Assembly: GCA_032164245.1 (NCBI GenBank) | Contig: JAVMKO010000001.1 | Coordinates: 291,511,041 to 291,575,040 of the forward strand | DNA from: Sternotherus odoratus | Lineage: Eukaryota; Chordata; Testudines; Kinosternidae | Length of the DNA stretch: 64,000 nt | Direction of reading: 5' to 3' | In this document: piece by piece, positions 1 through 10,450 of the stretch | Numbering within the stretch: position 1 is the first letter of the stretch | How the letters are laid out: each line of letters starts with the position of its first letter | Notes under the pieces: model-generated | Databases searched by the model: none | Seen by the model: only the letters and a program-made list of their open reading frames with translations | Told to the model about the DNA's origin: nothing | Program-made: the position numbers and the translations under genes

Positions 1-1394
1 TGATTCTAAATGGCTTCCTAATAAAGAAGATGTGAATGTTCTTAATTCTAATTTCCTTTATGAGCTTGTCAATATCATAGCTTCCTTTTAAATCTTCCTT
101 CCCTCTAGTTAGAAGTTGTAGTGGTTCAGATATTTTAGGTACATTTGGATTTGTGCCTGCTGTAGTCCTTCAAAAATATAACTGCTGAAATGACATATCA
201 TGTGCTGAATATCTCTCATGAAGTATTTATTTATTTAGTGGTCTCTTTTACTGTAGTATTCACAGCCCTCAATTATAGTAGATATGAAAACTGTATTTAA
301 GTATTAAATCATGAACCAGAAACATTTTAAGAGTATTTGCATTCCTGGAAAGCTCAGAAAAAGTGCATCCTGATTTTTTACTCTCTCTCTCTCTAAAATT
401 CCAAGGGATAAATAAAGATTGTTTGAACCAGTCATATTGTGAACAGGTGCATGCAGTACTAGGCTTCCCAGACAGATATGCCAGTACATTTCAAACATTA
501 CTTGAAACATTCCTGCTATTCTAATTACGATCTTATCTTGAGCAGAGATTGCTGAAATGTGTGTGTGTGTGTGTGTTTATAATATGAACAAGTTTCCGCT
601 GACAAAAATTTAGTGTATTAACCTAATGGACCATATTAGCATCCCTACCAAGTAAATAACATTTGCAAAACATGCCTGCAAACTTGCATAGTGCCCATTG
701 ACACTAGACTGGTTCACAGCGTTGAGTCCTTTTGATGAACGTTCTATAGCTTTTCTTTTTCAAAAGAATTTTTTTTATTTTTTATTTTAATACAGGGTAA
801 CTATATGACAATACCTATTGTAGGGATTAATGGGATGATTCATAGATGGAATACTAGTTGAAATTTATAATTACTTATTTTTGGCTCATAGCGTCACACA
901 CAATACTACTCAACAACGTATTTGTGCTTTTTTTTTTTTTTTTTTTCCTGTTACCAAGTTCAGGAAACAATATAGTTGATGTTGCTGGCTAGAATTTCCT
1001 AACATGGGTGGAGGTAATATAACAAAATTAGACCTGACCTTGACCTGCCTTATCCATTTATTTTTGGAATGCAGTTTAAGGAAAAGTTTTTAATGAACTA
1101 AACAAAGTTAATTGTGTTTGTATGTTATCTATTACCCCAATGATATTACATTATGCTGGTATAACAGGTTTTCCTGTTTAATAATCAAAGCAAAAGCAGA
1201 AACTATAAAGGTAGTTTCATATCACAGATGCCCAAGTCTTTCTTCTTTAGGTATAGTGTATCAAAAATTACCAAAGCTAGGTTTTAACACCACCCTCAAG
1301 CTCACATCAGCATACCATATGTATGTGTCTGATCTGCTCTGTTTGTATCTGAACTGGATTGGAATTCATCAGAATACAGGGCTTGTGCCTTTTT
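1..1394. other. Intronic AT-rich DNA, no gene seen
   Basis: Mostly AT-rich unique-looking sequence, inferred to be FCHSD2 intron. It contains a short (TG)n tract at 558-577 and a T run at about 927-946. The only open frames are short and unlike any protein I recognise. Confidence 0.6.
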
Positions 1395-1665
1395 AAAATT
1401 ATTTTTATTAGTCTAGCACCGAAATACCCCATCTGAGATTGTACAGTGCTTAGCAATGTAGGGCCCAAAGACTTAGTTGGAGAAAGTCCCTGCCCTGACG
1501 AGTTCACAGTAAAAATAGATAAAACAAGAAAAAAGTGGAGAGGAGAAATGGTTTGCTCAAAGTCACACAGCAGGTTAATGAAAAAGACAAGAACAGAACC
1601 CAGGTTTCTTGACTGTCCCAGGCACTATTCACAGGGCCATGCTGTTTGTCTTTTTTATGTTTCTT
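1395..1665. repeat. Old interspersed amniote repeat (SINE-like)
   Basis: This stretch carries the 'agtccctgccc', 'caaagtcacacagcaggt' and 'agaacccaggtttcttgact' segments of a repeat family common in reptile introns, whose tail resembles MIR-type SINEs. It is diverged and has no clear ends. A similar, reverse-oriented fragment (tctttagggcaggcactac) lies around 12690-12760. The family name is not certain. Confidence 0.5.
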
Positions 1666-3525
1666 TGAGTACAAGCACACCATTGGCACTTGATAAAAAA
1701 CAACTCACTTCCTATGTCGTGCCACAAACAAGTATTATTTTCATCATTTTCCTTCTAAATTTCTCAAGTTAACACTATCCTAAACCTTTACTTTCCCAAC
1801 AGTTTTAAAAGCCCATTTAAACTGCACAGTCCACAAGCAGGATACTAGTTTCTCAATGTTTGGTTCAAAACAAAATATACTTTTATACCATTAAATATAC
1901 GGTATAATCTTGATCATGTAAATATTCTAGCGGACGTTGTAGTTTTCAATAATCAAAGGAATTTTCAACATAATGTCTTTGGGAGATTGGCCCAGTTTTA
2001 GATATCTGGGAGTTTCAGATAACCAAGATTAAACTGTATGGCAAAAAGCATAGAAGTTTGTGATCAGTAAAATTTAAGATGATGAGAATTCATTATACAC
2101 ATAGTAAGAGCTAGAATTGCTCAGAGAAAAATACACTTTTATTAAGGCAACAGTTAATTTTAGCACCACACTTCAGCTCCTTTTGTGAGAAGTCTAATAT
2201 AAAAAAGGCAAAACAAGGTTTGCCTTTTTTATATTTATTCAGGAATGCTAACAGGTCACAGTTTGTTAAGGGTTCTTGGTCCTGGTAGCTAGTTTGAACT
2301 GTATCGGATATTGAGAATTTCTCAAAATTTTATCACCACGATTAAGAAAAATAAGGATGATCAAGTTGTCATTAAAAAAATCCCCTAACTTACTCACCAG
2401 TAATGAATTCAACACAATTCAATGGGGTTTGCTGACAGCAGCAGTATTCTGATTGGCACTACATGAGAAAGTTAGCCAAAGACAACAAGAAAGAAAGGAA
2501 GGAAGGTCAGGAAAACCCATCCTTTTTAGATAACAGTTGCATTCCACAAATTTTTTTCCTTCAAATATTGGCCCAACACTTTCAAAAACTGCTTTAGTTG
2601 CTATTCCTGATAGTTGTTTATTCCATGGATTAATTTTTCTTTATATAGACAAAGAGTCATTTCTTCTCATAACATGACCAGTAATGCAGTACTCCCAGAG
2701 TGTTTAGCTTTATATAAAATAATACAGAAAGTCATGTGTTTTATCCTCCTTTCCCTGATTCTTTTTCAGATACTCCTTTACCTTTTAATGTTTATGCAAT
2801 TCATTGGATTTATTCCATTTGAAGGTATGTTTTCTAGTCTTATCATTGTGCATTTCTGTAAACTGAACTGTAGAATCCACTCACTACCATGAACTTCTAG
2901 TCTATAAAAGTCATTTTTCATTTTTTAATACAAAGGAAGGCACGTAACAATAGAATCTTACTCTGCAAAAACCGATAGTAAGCAATAAATTTAACATAAT
3001 TATTCTTTGATTCTCATTGCAATCCATTCATTTTCCTCCATCCTAAACCACTTTTCCTCACAACAACTCTCTTCTCCCTCAATACCAAAACCAGTGTTTA
3101 TCCACTCCCTCGGTAACACACTTGCTGATTGCGTCAGTTTATTATGGTGTTCAAATTTTTCCTAAAGTCAAATGAACATTATTTGCCTTATCTAAACTTT
3201 TTCAGAGCCTTATATAAAATATTAACTTAGGTATGAATAAAGAATAATTCAATTAAAGTTAATAGAGTTACACTGGTGTAAGAGTGGAGACTCAGGCCTT
3301 GTAGGTCTAGTTTCTTAAGAGCCTCTCTTGAATATATTGGTCATCTTAGCTTCTTTAGAGTACATCAGTACACCTGTTGTTTTCAAGGAGGACATTGTGT
3401 ACTGGCAGTTCTTGGGTCTATCTTACCATTTCCTTCATAATTTTGGAATACACCTGATGGATCAGGACTTTTGTCAGCTTTGAGACTTTTTAAAAATAAA
3501 TTATTCTGGTTTACTAATCACAGAA
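1666..3525. other. Intronic DNA, nothing recognised
   Basis: AT-rich sequence with no gene, transposon end or RNA I can support. The small open frames have no protein-like composition. Confidence 0.5.
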
Positions 3526-3652
3526 GTGTAGGGAAAGAAGGGACATCAAAAGGTTATCTAGTCCATCCTCGCGTGCTGAGGGAGGATTAAGTATGTCTAG
3601 ACCACCTTGACAGGTGTTTGTCTAACCTTCTCTTAAAAAGCTTCAGTGGACA
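3526..3652 (-). repeat. CR1 LINE 3' end fragment
   Basis: Reading the plus strand gives 'aatcacagaagtgtaggg', 'gttatctagtccatcc' and 'gacaggtgtttgtctaacc', which is the reverse complement of a CR1 3' region. It is a 5'-truncated, inert copy. Confidence 0.75.
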
Positions 3653-3789
3653 TGAAGAACAACTGATCACTGTCCTCTTTATAACAGCACTTAACTGATT
3701 CTTATACTGTGCTCATCTCTATAGAATCTGAGCTGCCTTCTGGTAGTGCATTAAGTGATGTGGCTAACATTTGTCATTTGTTCTCTCAT

Positions 3790-4290
3790 TTTCTCTGCTG
3801 GGTGTGAACTGGGAAAAAAAATCTGAAACGGAGGCCCCCCCAGCCCATCATAAAAAAAACCCCAAAACAACTGACACCAAACACCAGGTGCAATAACAGA
3901 AGGAAGGCCCCAGGGGAACGGTGGAGGTTTTGGAGAGCAAGCACACCCTGCACTCAGCCCACATTCATGGCTCCTGTGCCATTGTGCTGGCCCCAGATCC
4001 TCACCGGAGTATTGCGACCTGGCGCACCGGGTCGCAGCTCTACCTCACTCAAATTTGGCATGGCCATTCCCCTTCACGACAAAGGCATAACTGGGCAAAA
4101 CCCAAATGGCACCGTGACTCATTCATCAGGGTTACACTGCCACTAGGTTTGCGAGCCCTCTCAAACAGGGGGCCTGAGACAAAACTGTCCTTCCTCATCT
4201 TCCCGCCCCCAGTACTGATAAGACCCCAGCTCCTAGCAGAGCTCATTCTACAGTCTCACAGCAGCGCAAGAAAGCCATTTCCCATATAGA
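3790..4290. other. GC-richer block of unknown origin
   Basis: About 500 bp that is clearly more GC- and CpG-rich than its surroundings. It contains an open frame of 122 codons (3921-4289, plus strand) with no recognisable domain. The abrupt composition change suggests an inserted repeat or old processed sequence, but I cannot name it and saw no flanking duplication. Confidence 0.35.
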
Positions 4291-5300
4291 TGACCTTTAT
4301 TGTAGAGAGCCATTATGTTAAAAGATTGGAGCAGTCAATCATGACTTTCATTTAGGAGCTTTAGGTGGTCTTTTAGATATCCTGGGCCCAAGACATTGAT
4401 GCCTTGAAGATAAGGACCAAGACCTTGAACTTCACTCAATAGTTTATGAAAAGCCACACAAACACACATACATGATACGTCATACTTAACAATTATGTTT
4501 CTTTATTTACCTGTTATCTTTTCTTTAGCCCTACACATATTTCATTTGTTAACAGAAGGAATGCAAATACCGGTCGCTGTAGGTTTACAATCTAATTTAT
4601 TTACTCTTAGAGGACTGGTAAACATGCTCCCCTAATCTGTCTAGTTTGGATATAAAAGGATTTAAGTTGCAATTAAAAAAAAATACAAATTCTTTAAATT
4701 CCCGTCAGTGGAGTTTCTTCTAAATGATACATAGTATCTTTAAGATTTAAACATTGTAACCATATATAACAATACTAACCCTATATAACCATGGTTATAA
4801 AAAGTGTCCCACAGACTTGATAGTTATCAATCTGATTCAAATAACACAGGGCCTTTTCAAAATAATGAATTCAGGCTAAATACCAGATAGTTAACAGAAT
4901 AAAGTGGGTATAGTTAATGTGCACAACTCAGCTTTTAAAAAAAATGTTATAAAACTATTCTAGTTTTACTAAAATTGAGGAGCACAATGGAAAAAAATCA
5001 ATTTAATACTATTTTTAGCTACTTCTACAGTTCACACAAATGATCAATACGCCAGTTAAAGGAAAAAGGTTTGAGCCCCATGGTACCGCAATCACTCTAA
5101 TAGCTGAATAATGAGGAAAAAATAATATAGCTGCATGCCAAGGTATAGTAGCTGCACTGCGGCATTAAAGATTAAACTCTATTTCCCAAATATCACTTGA
5201 GACTTCAGCATGTCAATTATAACATTCTTTTTTTTTAACTCCATTCTCTCATTGATTCATGGGGGAGTAATGCTAATGAGGTACATATGCAATCCCTCTG
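4291..5300. other. Intronic AT-rich DNA, nothing recognised
   Basis: AT-rich sequence without gene, RNA or clear repeat boundaries. Confidence 0.5.
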
Positions 5301-5302
5301 AG

Positions 5303-5450
5303 GAACATTGGGAGAGTCGACAGTAAGACGTTAGAGCTATAACCCACGAAAACTTATGCTGAAATAAACTGGTTAGTCTCTAAATTGCTACAAAGTCTTC
5401 CTCGTTTTATTTATGGATACAGACTAACACAGCTGCTAATCTTAAACCTG
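5303..5450 (+). repeat. Penelope-like element terminal fragment
   Basis: The motifs 'gaaaacttatgctgaaataa' and 'actggttagtctctaaat', then 'acagactaacacagctgcta', are the 3' end of the same Penelope-like family seen at 57860-59436. No RT or endonuclease sequence remains, so this is a truncated end or solo terminal repeat. Confidence 0.7.
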
Positions 5451-5965
5451 TTTATTATATTGATAACCAAGCTCAAAAGAAAGCACACCTGCATATTCAC
5501 ACTCCCAGGACAGGCACGGCACTGATGTCACAGCGCAGCAATGGATGGTGTGATGAAGGTAAGTCTTCCCGAGGCATGATGGGATGCAACGCAGCAAACC
5601 ACTGGCCAGGTGGTCCGGGCGAAGGGCCTTCATGGGAGGTACAAGCTTATGTGCACTCCTGAGCACATGGCCCCTTCCTCTTCTAAGGACCTGCTCCCCA
5701 TGGTCTGTGACTAGAGAGGACTTGGCATCTGGTTGGGCACACTCCACCTCGGGCAGCGTCCATGCAGTGTGTGTGATCGCTGCCTAATCAGACTCCCAGA
5801 CACCTTGTCTACCCTGGAGCTCTTCTGATCTTTCAGCTGTTTAAGCAGCCCACTCATGCCACAAGCACTCCAGGAGGCAGAGGGAGGGGGCAAGCCACTT
5901 CACAGGTATTCAAAGAGGGAGAGGAGACAAAATGGTGGTGGTGGTGGTGGAGGGGGGTGTAACCT
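5451..5965. other. GC-richer unidentified block with (GGT)n tract
   Basis: Higher GC than the flanks, with scattered CpG. It ends in a short GGT repeat at about 5933-5955. The overlapping open frames on both strands do not resemble known proteins. It directly abuts the Penelope-like fragment, so it may be part of a mosaic insertion. Confidence 0.3.
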
Positions 5966-7087
5966 TTTGATTATACAGGTTACATATAGCAAATAGATCA
6001 CTGCTGCTCCGACAACAGTTCTAATAGCTGGTCAGCCATTAACAGTTAAATTAAAAGATACCAAAGTAACATCCAAAGCCAAGATGCCAAAGAAACCATA
6101 AGGATATTTCAATATAGTTTCTTTTTTCTGTCACTTGTTTTCAGCAAGATTTAAAATTCAACAAAAAGAATGAGTATTGCAAAATGAAAAGCTGAGTAAT
6201 CTTTTCAGGATGTCTGTTTCCATGACTTCTAATCCAGGAATGTTGAATGTTTCCAGTTAAAACTTTCAGATTCAGCCCCACCTGCCTCCCAAGTGGAGCA
6301 CACCCAGGTGTTTCCTGCAGTTGGATATTTCTCTGCATTAGCTACAGTTCCACTCCAAGAAGCACGGGCTATCTGAGGGCAGAGCAAAGCACTTTGGTAA
6401 CTGCTCTCAACACATTTCAGTGTGATTTTAAAGAATCCGGCAAATTCCTATTTTCAACACAGAATGGGCTCTTTCAACATGTTTCACAGACATACATTCA
6501 AGCCATTTTCAAGCTAAAATGACTAGAAAGAACTATTAAAATATCAAAATTAATATAAAACGTTAACTTTTGAAAGCAGTTGCAAAAGCTATTTGTGAAG
6601 TAACTTCCCTCTACTTGCACACCCAGGAAGTTAAAGGAACAATCAGCAAGTTTTGAAATATACAAGTAATATGCACTGTGGAACTGCAGCTCTCTTCAAA
6701 AACTACAAATATACCATTAAATTTTCCTGTAGGTGCTTTCACAGAGAACCATAGGTCAAGGCTTACATGAAATGAAATATGAATGGCTAACAGTCATTAA
6801 ACTTCTTTGGAATACAGGATGACTCTATGAAAACAGTCTTCATGAGCACTACCCTCTCCTTAAAGACCCAAATCTACTGTGATGCCCACAAAAAAGTGCA
6901 AACTTACAATGGCTAAGTTTGGGATGATGGATATTTAAACTAGAAATGGACTGCATGTTTTTTCACCTCTCTTCCTTCTTTTATTTCTCATTAGTCTTGT
7001 TAGAGTGTCAGTAACTTGAGAGAGGTATGGTGCCTCACTATTTGGACAGTGGCTAAACTTGTGGGTAATATCATAATACAAATACTA
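5966..7087. other. Intronic DNA, nothing recognised
   Basis: No gene or transposon end seen. Confidence 0.5.
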
Positions 7088-7207
7088 AAAGGGCTGTTAA
7101 GTGATTATTGTTCAACAATGTGATTAATCTAGGCTGACCATATTTCCTTGAGACAAAAACGGGACATTGGGATGGCAAAAACGGGACGGGGTTGGGGGGG
7201 GTCTCAC

Positions 7208-7426
7208 GAGATGAAATCAGTGCAGTGGCTGCAGAACCTGGGCTGAGGGGCGCTGGGGGGGGCTCTAGGGGGGTCTCACTGGATGAGGTCGGTGCAGTGG
7301 CTGCATAACGTGGGTGACTTTGTGGCTCTTGACCACGTGGATCACCTTCTGGCGCAGCGCCCCCTTGCGGCAGAACAGCGGCTTGGCCAGGCACTCCAGC
7401 TTGGTGGGTGAGGTGACCAGTTCCAT
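7208..7426 (-). pseudogene. PRKCG-like exon 1 fragment captured in a hAT transposon
   Basis: On the minus strand from 7426 a frame of 53 codons contains KPLFCRKGALRQKV and then VKSHK. This is the start of the conventional protein kinase C N-terminus (pseudosubstrate core RKGALRQK) and is closest to PRKCG in having PLFC before it. After a short deletion the bases still encode the C1-domain piece CSHCTDLI, but frameshifted, and a GTGAG splice donor follows where exon 1 of PKC genes ends. A second partial copy of the same end (bases for FCSHCTDFI plus GTGAG) lies at about 7203-7236. The fragment lacks the rest of the C1 domain, the C2 domain and the kinase, so it cannot make a PKC. The gene identity is from recalled protein sequence. 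Confidence 0.75.
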
Positions 7427-7459
7427 GGCCCCACCTGGGCCCCCCAGCGCCGGGCGGGG

Positions 7460-7971
7460 GGGGGGAAGGCAGAGGGGGGGGAGGGGGAGGGATGGATGGA
7501 GGAATAAGCAGAACAGGGATGGGGGATGAGAGGATGGAGGGGACGGAGGGAGAGAAGGCACGAAGGTGAGAAGGGAGAGGATGGATGGATGAGAGAAGAG
7601 ATGGGGGTAGGGAGCAGGGGGGATGGAGGCGGCAAGGGACAGCGAGAAGGAGGGATGGAGAGAAGGGAGATGGAAGAGGAGGCAGTGGACAGAGGGAGAG
7701 AGAGAAGGGAGGAAGGAAGGGATGGAGAAGGGAGATACAGAGAAGGAAGAGAGGGATGGAGGGATAGAGAAGGGAGGAAGGAAGGGATGGAGGGATAGAG
7801 AAGGGAGGAAGGAAGGGATGGAGAAGGGGATAGAGAGAAGGGATGGAGGGAGCGAGAAGAGGCAGCGGACGGAGGAAGACAGCAGGGAGGAAGGGAGGGA
7901 TGGAGAAGGGATGGAGAGAAGGAGGGAAGAAGGAGGAATAGTGAGAAGAGGAGGCAGCGGGCGGCGGGCTG
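7460..7971. repeat. Purine-rich (GGGATGGAGAGAA)-type minisatellite
   Basis: About 500 bp of irregular GGGA, GGATGGA and GAGAAGG units on the plus strand, inside the hAT element. Its long frames, for example 308 codons on the minus strand over 7071-7997, are artefacts of stop-free polypurine/polypyrimidine sequence. Confidence 0.85.
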
Positions 7972-8238
7972 AATAATTCAGTTATGTGATAATTCATAAC
8001 ATAATTCAGTTATGTGATTATGTCTCATAAAATCCGGCCAGCAGGCCCCCCGCCGGCGCGCTCGGCCCCCAGCTGCGGCTCCGGACAGCTCCGCTCCACT
8101 GTCGGCTTCAGCCCGCCGCCTCCTCTTCTCACTATTCCTCCTTCTTCCCTCCTTCTCTCCATCCCTCCCTTCTCTCCATCCCCCTTCTCCATCCCTTCCT
8201 TCCTCCCTGCTCTCTCCCTCCATCCGCTGCCTCCTCTC
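7855..8238. repeat. Imperfect long inverted repeat inside the hAT
   Basis: The purine arm at about 7855-7971 (containing 'ggaggaatagtgagaagagg') is repeated as its complement at about 8110-8238. The spacer of roughly 138 bp contains two copies of 'ataattcagttatgtgat' and a CpG-rich segment. The arms are about 120 bp and collinear over most of their length, so this half of the element could fold into a large cruciform or hairpin. Confidence 0.75.
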
Positions 8239-8239
8239 C

Positions 8240-8330
8240 CTACCTAAGGACTAGTATCAGATGTCAAAATCTCCGATGAGCGCAGTTTGCTCATCAGAGA
8301 TTTTGACATCTGATACTTGTCCTTAGGTAG
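8240..8330. repeat. 91-bp near-perfect hairpin
   Basis: Arms 8240-8281 and 8289-8330 (42 bases each) pair with two mismatches around a 7-base loop, gcagttt. The stem includes 'tatcagatgtcaaaatct'. It sits between the long inverted repeat and the 3' subterminal ACGGGAC motifs of the hAT. It could be a foldback insertion; a small-RNA precursor is possible but there is no evidence of expression. Confidence 0.85.
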
Positions 8331-8518
8331 CAAGAGTCTTCACCTGAGCTCTTGCAAGTCCTGCAAAGAAAGAACCTCCCCCTAGAAAGCAGCTTGGGAC
8401 CTGCCCCAAAAACGGGACAAAATTGATATTTTTGTCAAAAAGACGGGACGGTCCAAAAATATGTAAAAAACGGGACTGTCCCGTTCAAAACGGGACGTAT
8501 GGTCAGCCTAGATTAATC

Positions 8519-8942
8519 GCATGACTAAGTTTTTAAATCACGCGATTAACTGCGTTGTTAATAATGTAGAATTATGTACAAAAATAACTGTATTGAAAAA
8601 TAAAAATGTAAAACTTTAGAGCCTACAAGTCCACTCAGTCCTACTTCAGCCAATTGCTCAGACAAAGAAGTTTGTTTACATTTGCAGGAGATGCTGCTGC
8701 TTCCTCCTTCTTTTTACAATGTCACCTGAAAGTGAGAACAGGCGTTTTCATGGCATTGTTGTAGCCGGCATCACAAGATATTTACATGCCAGATGCACTA
8801 AAGATTCATATGTCCCTTCATGCTTCAACTGCCATTCCAGAGGACATGCGTCCATGCTGATGACAGGTTCTGTTCAACAACAATCCAAAGCAGTGCAAAC
8901 CAACGCATGATCATTTTCATCATCATGAGTCAGATGTCACTA
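8519..8942 (+). repeat. AT-rich interspersed repeat (AATCGCATGACTAAG type), copy 1
   Basis: This sequence ('gtagaattatgtacaaaaat', 'aagtccactcagtcctact', 'gtcacctgaaagtgagaaca') recurs at 59668-60160 in the same orientation and partly at 31190-31634 in reverse. Its left end (about 7088-7129) has been separated from the rest by the hAT insertion, and a solo LTR follows on the right. It may be a hAT-like non-coding element, but the family name is unknown to me. Confidence 0.75.
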
Positions 8943-9322
8943 TGTAACAGGGTCTTCCTGCTTCCTCCCCTCCTCCAGGCTTCTCCCTGGCCCAATAAAG
9001 CTCCAGGAGGCTTTAGTTGTGCAGCACCCGTGTCTTTATTATTTCCAGAGTTGTCTCACCATCAGTGCTCAGCTATTTACGGGTTTATCAGCCTGTGGGC
9101 TCCTTCTAGCCACCAAGACAGGCCCCAGTCAGCAGGCAAACCTTCCCCTGACCATTCCCCCTGTCTTTTGGCCTCCTCCCAGCCTTTATAGTCCTCAGGC
9201 CAGCAGGTGCAGCCAATCCTTAGGCCAGTCATCAGGCTTTCCCAGCCCCAATCCATTTCTCCTGATTGGGGCTGGCTGAGCAGGGGCTAATTAGGTGCCT
9301 TATGCACCAGCACTGTGCTACA
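8943..9322 (-). mobile_element. Solo LTR, minus strand
   Basis: About 380 bp that on the minus strand starts TGTAGCACAG and ends CCCTGTTACA, the TG...CA termini of an LTR. It has a TATA box (GACTATAAAGG, at about 9182-9192 in plus coordinates) and a polyadenylation signal (AATAAAG at about 9033). Flanking pentamers are CACTA (8938-8942) and CACCA (9323-9327), a target duplication with one mismatch. No internal retroelement genes are next to it, so it looks like a recombined solo LTR. The retroelement family is not known. Confidence 0.7.
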
Positions 9323-9615
9323 CACCAGAAGAAGGATTTTTCTTTATTTTTTTTTTGGTGGTTCGGGTTCTGTAGTTTTTGCATCTGAGTGTTTTTCTCA
9401 CTGCTCCAAATTTTACAATGTTAAATGCACTGCAGATTTTTTACACAGAACCAAGTAACTACCTTGGAGAAGTTGTCAAATGGAGAAAGATGAACATTTT
9501 GGTAGCACTTGGTAGAGGATACTCAGGTCTTGGCACTCAGGAAGGCATGGGAGTTGGTTTTGTAGAAGGCAGCTTAGGCTTTTGATACTGAACTTCCTTT
9601 CTAACTCCTCTCTAA
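9323..9615. other. Intronic DNA between LTR and MITE
   Basis: Nothing clearly recognisable. It may include the remainder of the AT-rich repeat that the LTR entered. Confidence 0.4.
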
Positions 9616-9894
9616 GGGCTGGTCTTCACTACAGGGGGGGGATCGACGGCAGATATGCAACTTCAGCTACGTGAATCACATAGCTGAAGTTTGCGTATCT
9701 GCAGCCGACTTACCTGCCGTCCTCACGGCGGCGGCAGTCGGCGGCTCGCTCCCCCGTCGACTCCAGCTTGCGCCTCCCGGCAAGCTGGAGTTCCAGAGTC
9801 GACGGGGGTGCTGCGGGCGATCGATTTCTCGCATCTTCACAAGACGCGAGATCCATCGCCAAAAGGTCAATCGGCGGGTAGTGAAGACCAGCCC
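9616..9894. mobile_element. Hairpin-rich MITE, Harbinger-like, copy 1
   Basis: A 279-bp element beginning GGGCTGGTCTTCACTAC and ending GTAGTGAAGACCAGCCC, a 17-bp perfect terminal inverted repeat. It is flanked by TAA on both sides (9613-9615, 9895-9897), a 3-bp duplication typical of PIF/Harbinger elements. Inside are internal inverted repeats: one around 'acttcagctacgtgaatcac' and one around 'gtcgactccagcttgc'. A third, centred on 'cttcacaag', is partly decayed in this copy. No coding capacity; small frames in it are products of CpG-rich palindromes. Confidence 0.85.
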
Positions 9895-10274
9895 TAAGAT
9901 GGGGAAGAGATTACTTCAAATTTCAAATGGGAGTCTTCACCCATCCTAGCATCTCTAGACAGTGAGAAGCTGCGTAGTGCATTCCACCCAAACTCATACC
10001 ACTACCTCCAAAGGTGACAAACAAGTACATTGATCTTGATGTTTGTGTTAAACAGTTAATGTTGAGATTTAGATTGTCATCTCTTCTTATGGTAGGAAAG
10101 GCATGTTTATTATTTACCCCTAATTGAGAAGAAATTATACCCTGATGATCACACTTTCACAGCCTAACACATGATGTCATTTGACTCAAGTTTTTCTTCT
10201 ATCTGAATTTACCAAACTATGCAACAAAAGGTACTTACAACTATCTTCACAATCACAAGGGTAAGAAATCTGCA

Positions 10275-10450
10275 AATGTGGGTGCCTAAAGTTAGGGTGC
10301 TAAATCCATATTTAGGCATTTACATAAAACCAGCTTGAGGACTTGCAGGGGAGCCTGACTTCAATGGGATTTGTTGGTGCTCAGCACTTCCAACATCAAG
10401 TCACTTCTATTTAGGTACCTAAATATGGCCTTGGGAGCCAAAGCTTAGGC
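10275..10450. repeat. Old interspersed repeat ('tttaggca' type)
   Basis: The segments 'gtgcctaaagttagggtgct', 'aaatccatatttaggcattt' and 'cttcaatgggatttgttggt' match a repeat type frequent in reptile genomes. Ends are not defined. The rest of 9898-11413 shows nothing I can name. Confidence 0.5.

Larger units (their letters stand above)
7130..8510. mobile_element. Non-autonomous hAT-type DNA transposon with 8-bp target duplication
   Basis: The element begins TAGGCTGACCATA and ends TATGGTCAGCCTA, perfect 13-bp terminal inverted repeats. It is flanked by identical 8-bp copies of GATTAATC at 7122-7129 and 8511-8518, the target-duplication length of hAT elements. Subterminal copies of ACGGGAC occur at both ends (about 7160-7190 and 8410-8495). 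There is no transposase gene. The interior holds a PRKCG-like gene fragment (minus strand), a purine-rich minisatellite, a long inverted repeat and a 91-bp hairpin. The element interrupts an AT-rich interspersed repeat, and the perfect duplication suggests relatively recent insertion. Confidence 0.9.

Noticed and set aside
3921..4289. 122-codon plus-strand frame
   Set aside because: No domain recognised; it lies in a GC-rich block that also has an overlapping frame on the other strand.
7071..7997. 308-codon minus-strand frame
   Set aside because: It is mostly stop-free Pro/Ser/Leu from a polypyrimidine minisatellite. Only a short stretch near its 5'-proximal coordinates relates to the PKC fragment, and that is in a different frame.
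8240..8330. Calling the 91-bp hairpin a microRNA gene
   Set aside because: Near-perfect pairing and location inside a transposon fit a foldback repeat better; no expression evidence, so kept as a repeat.
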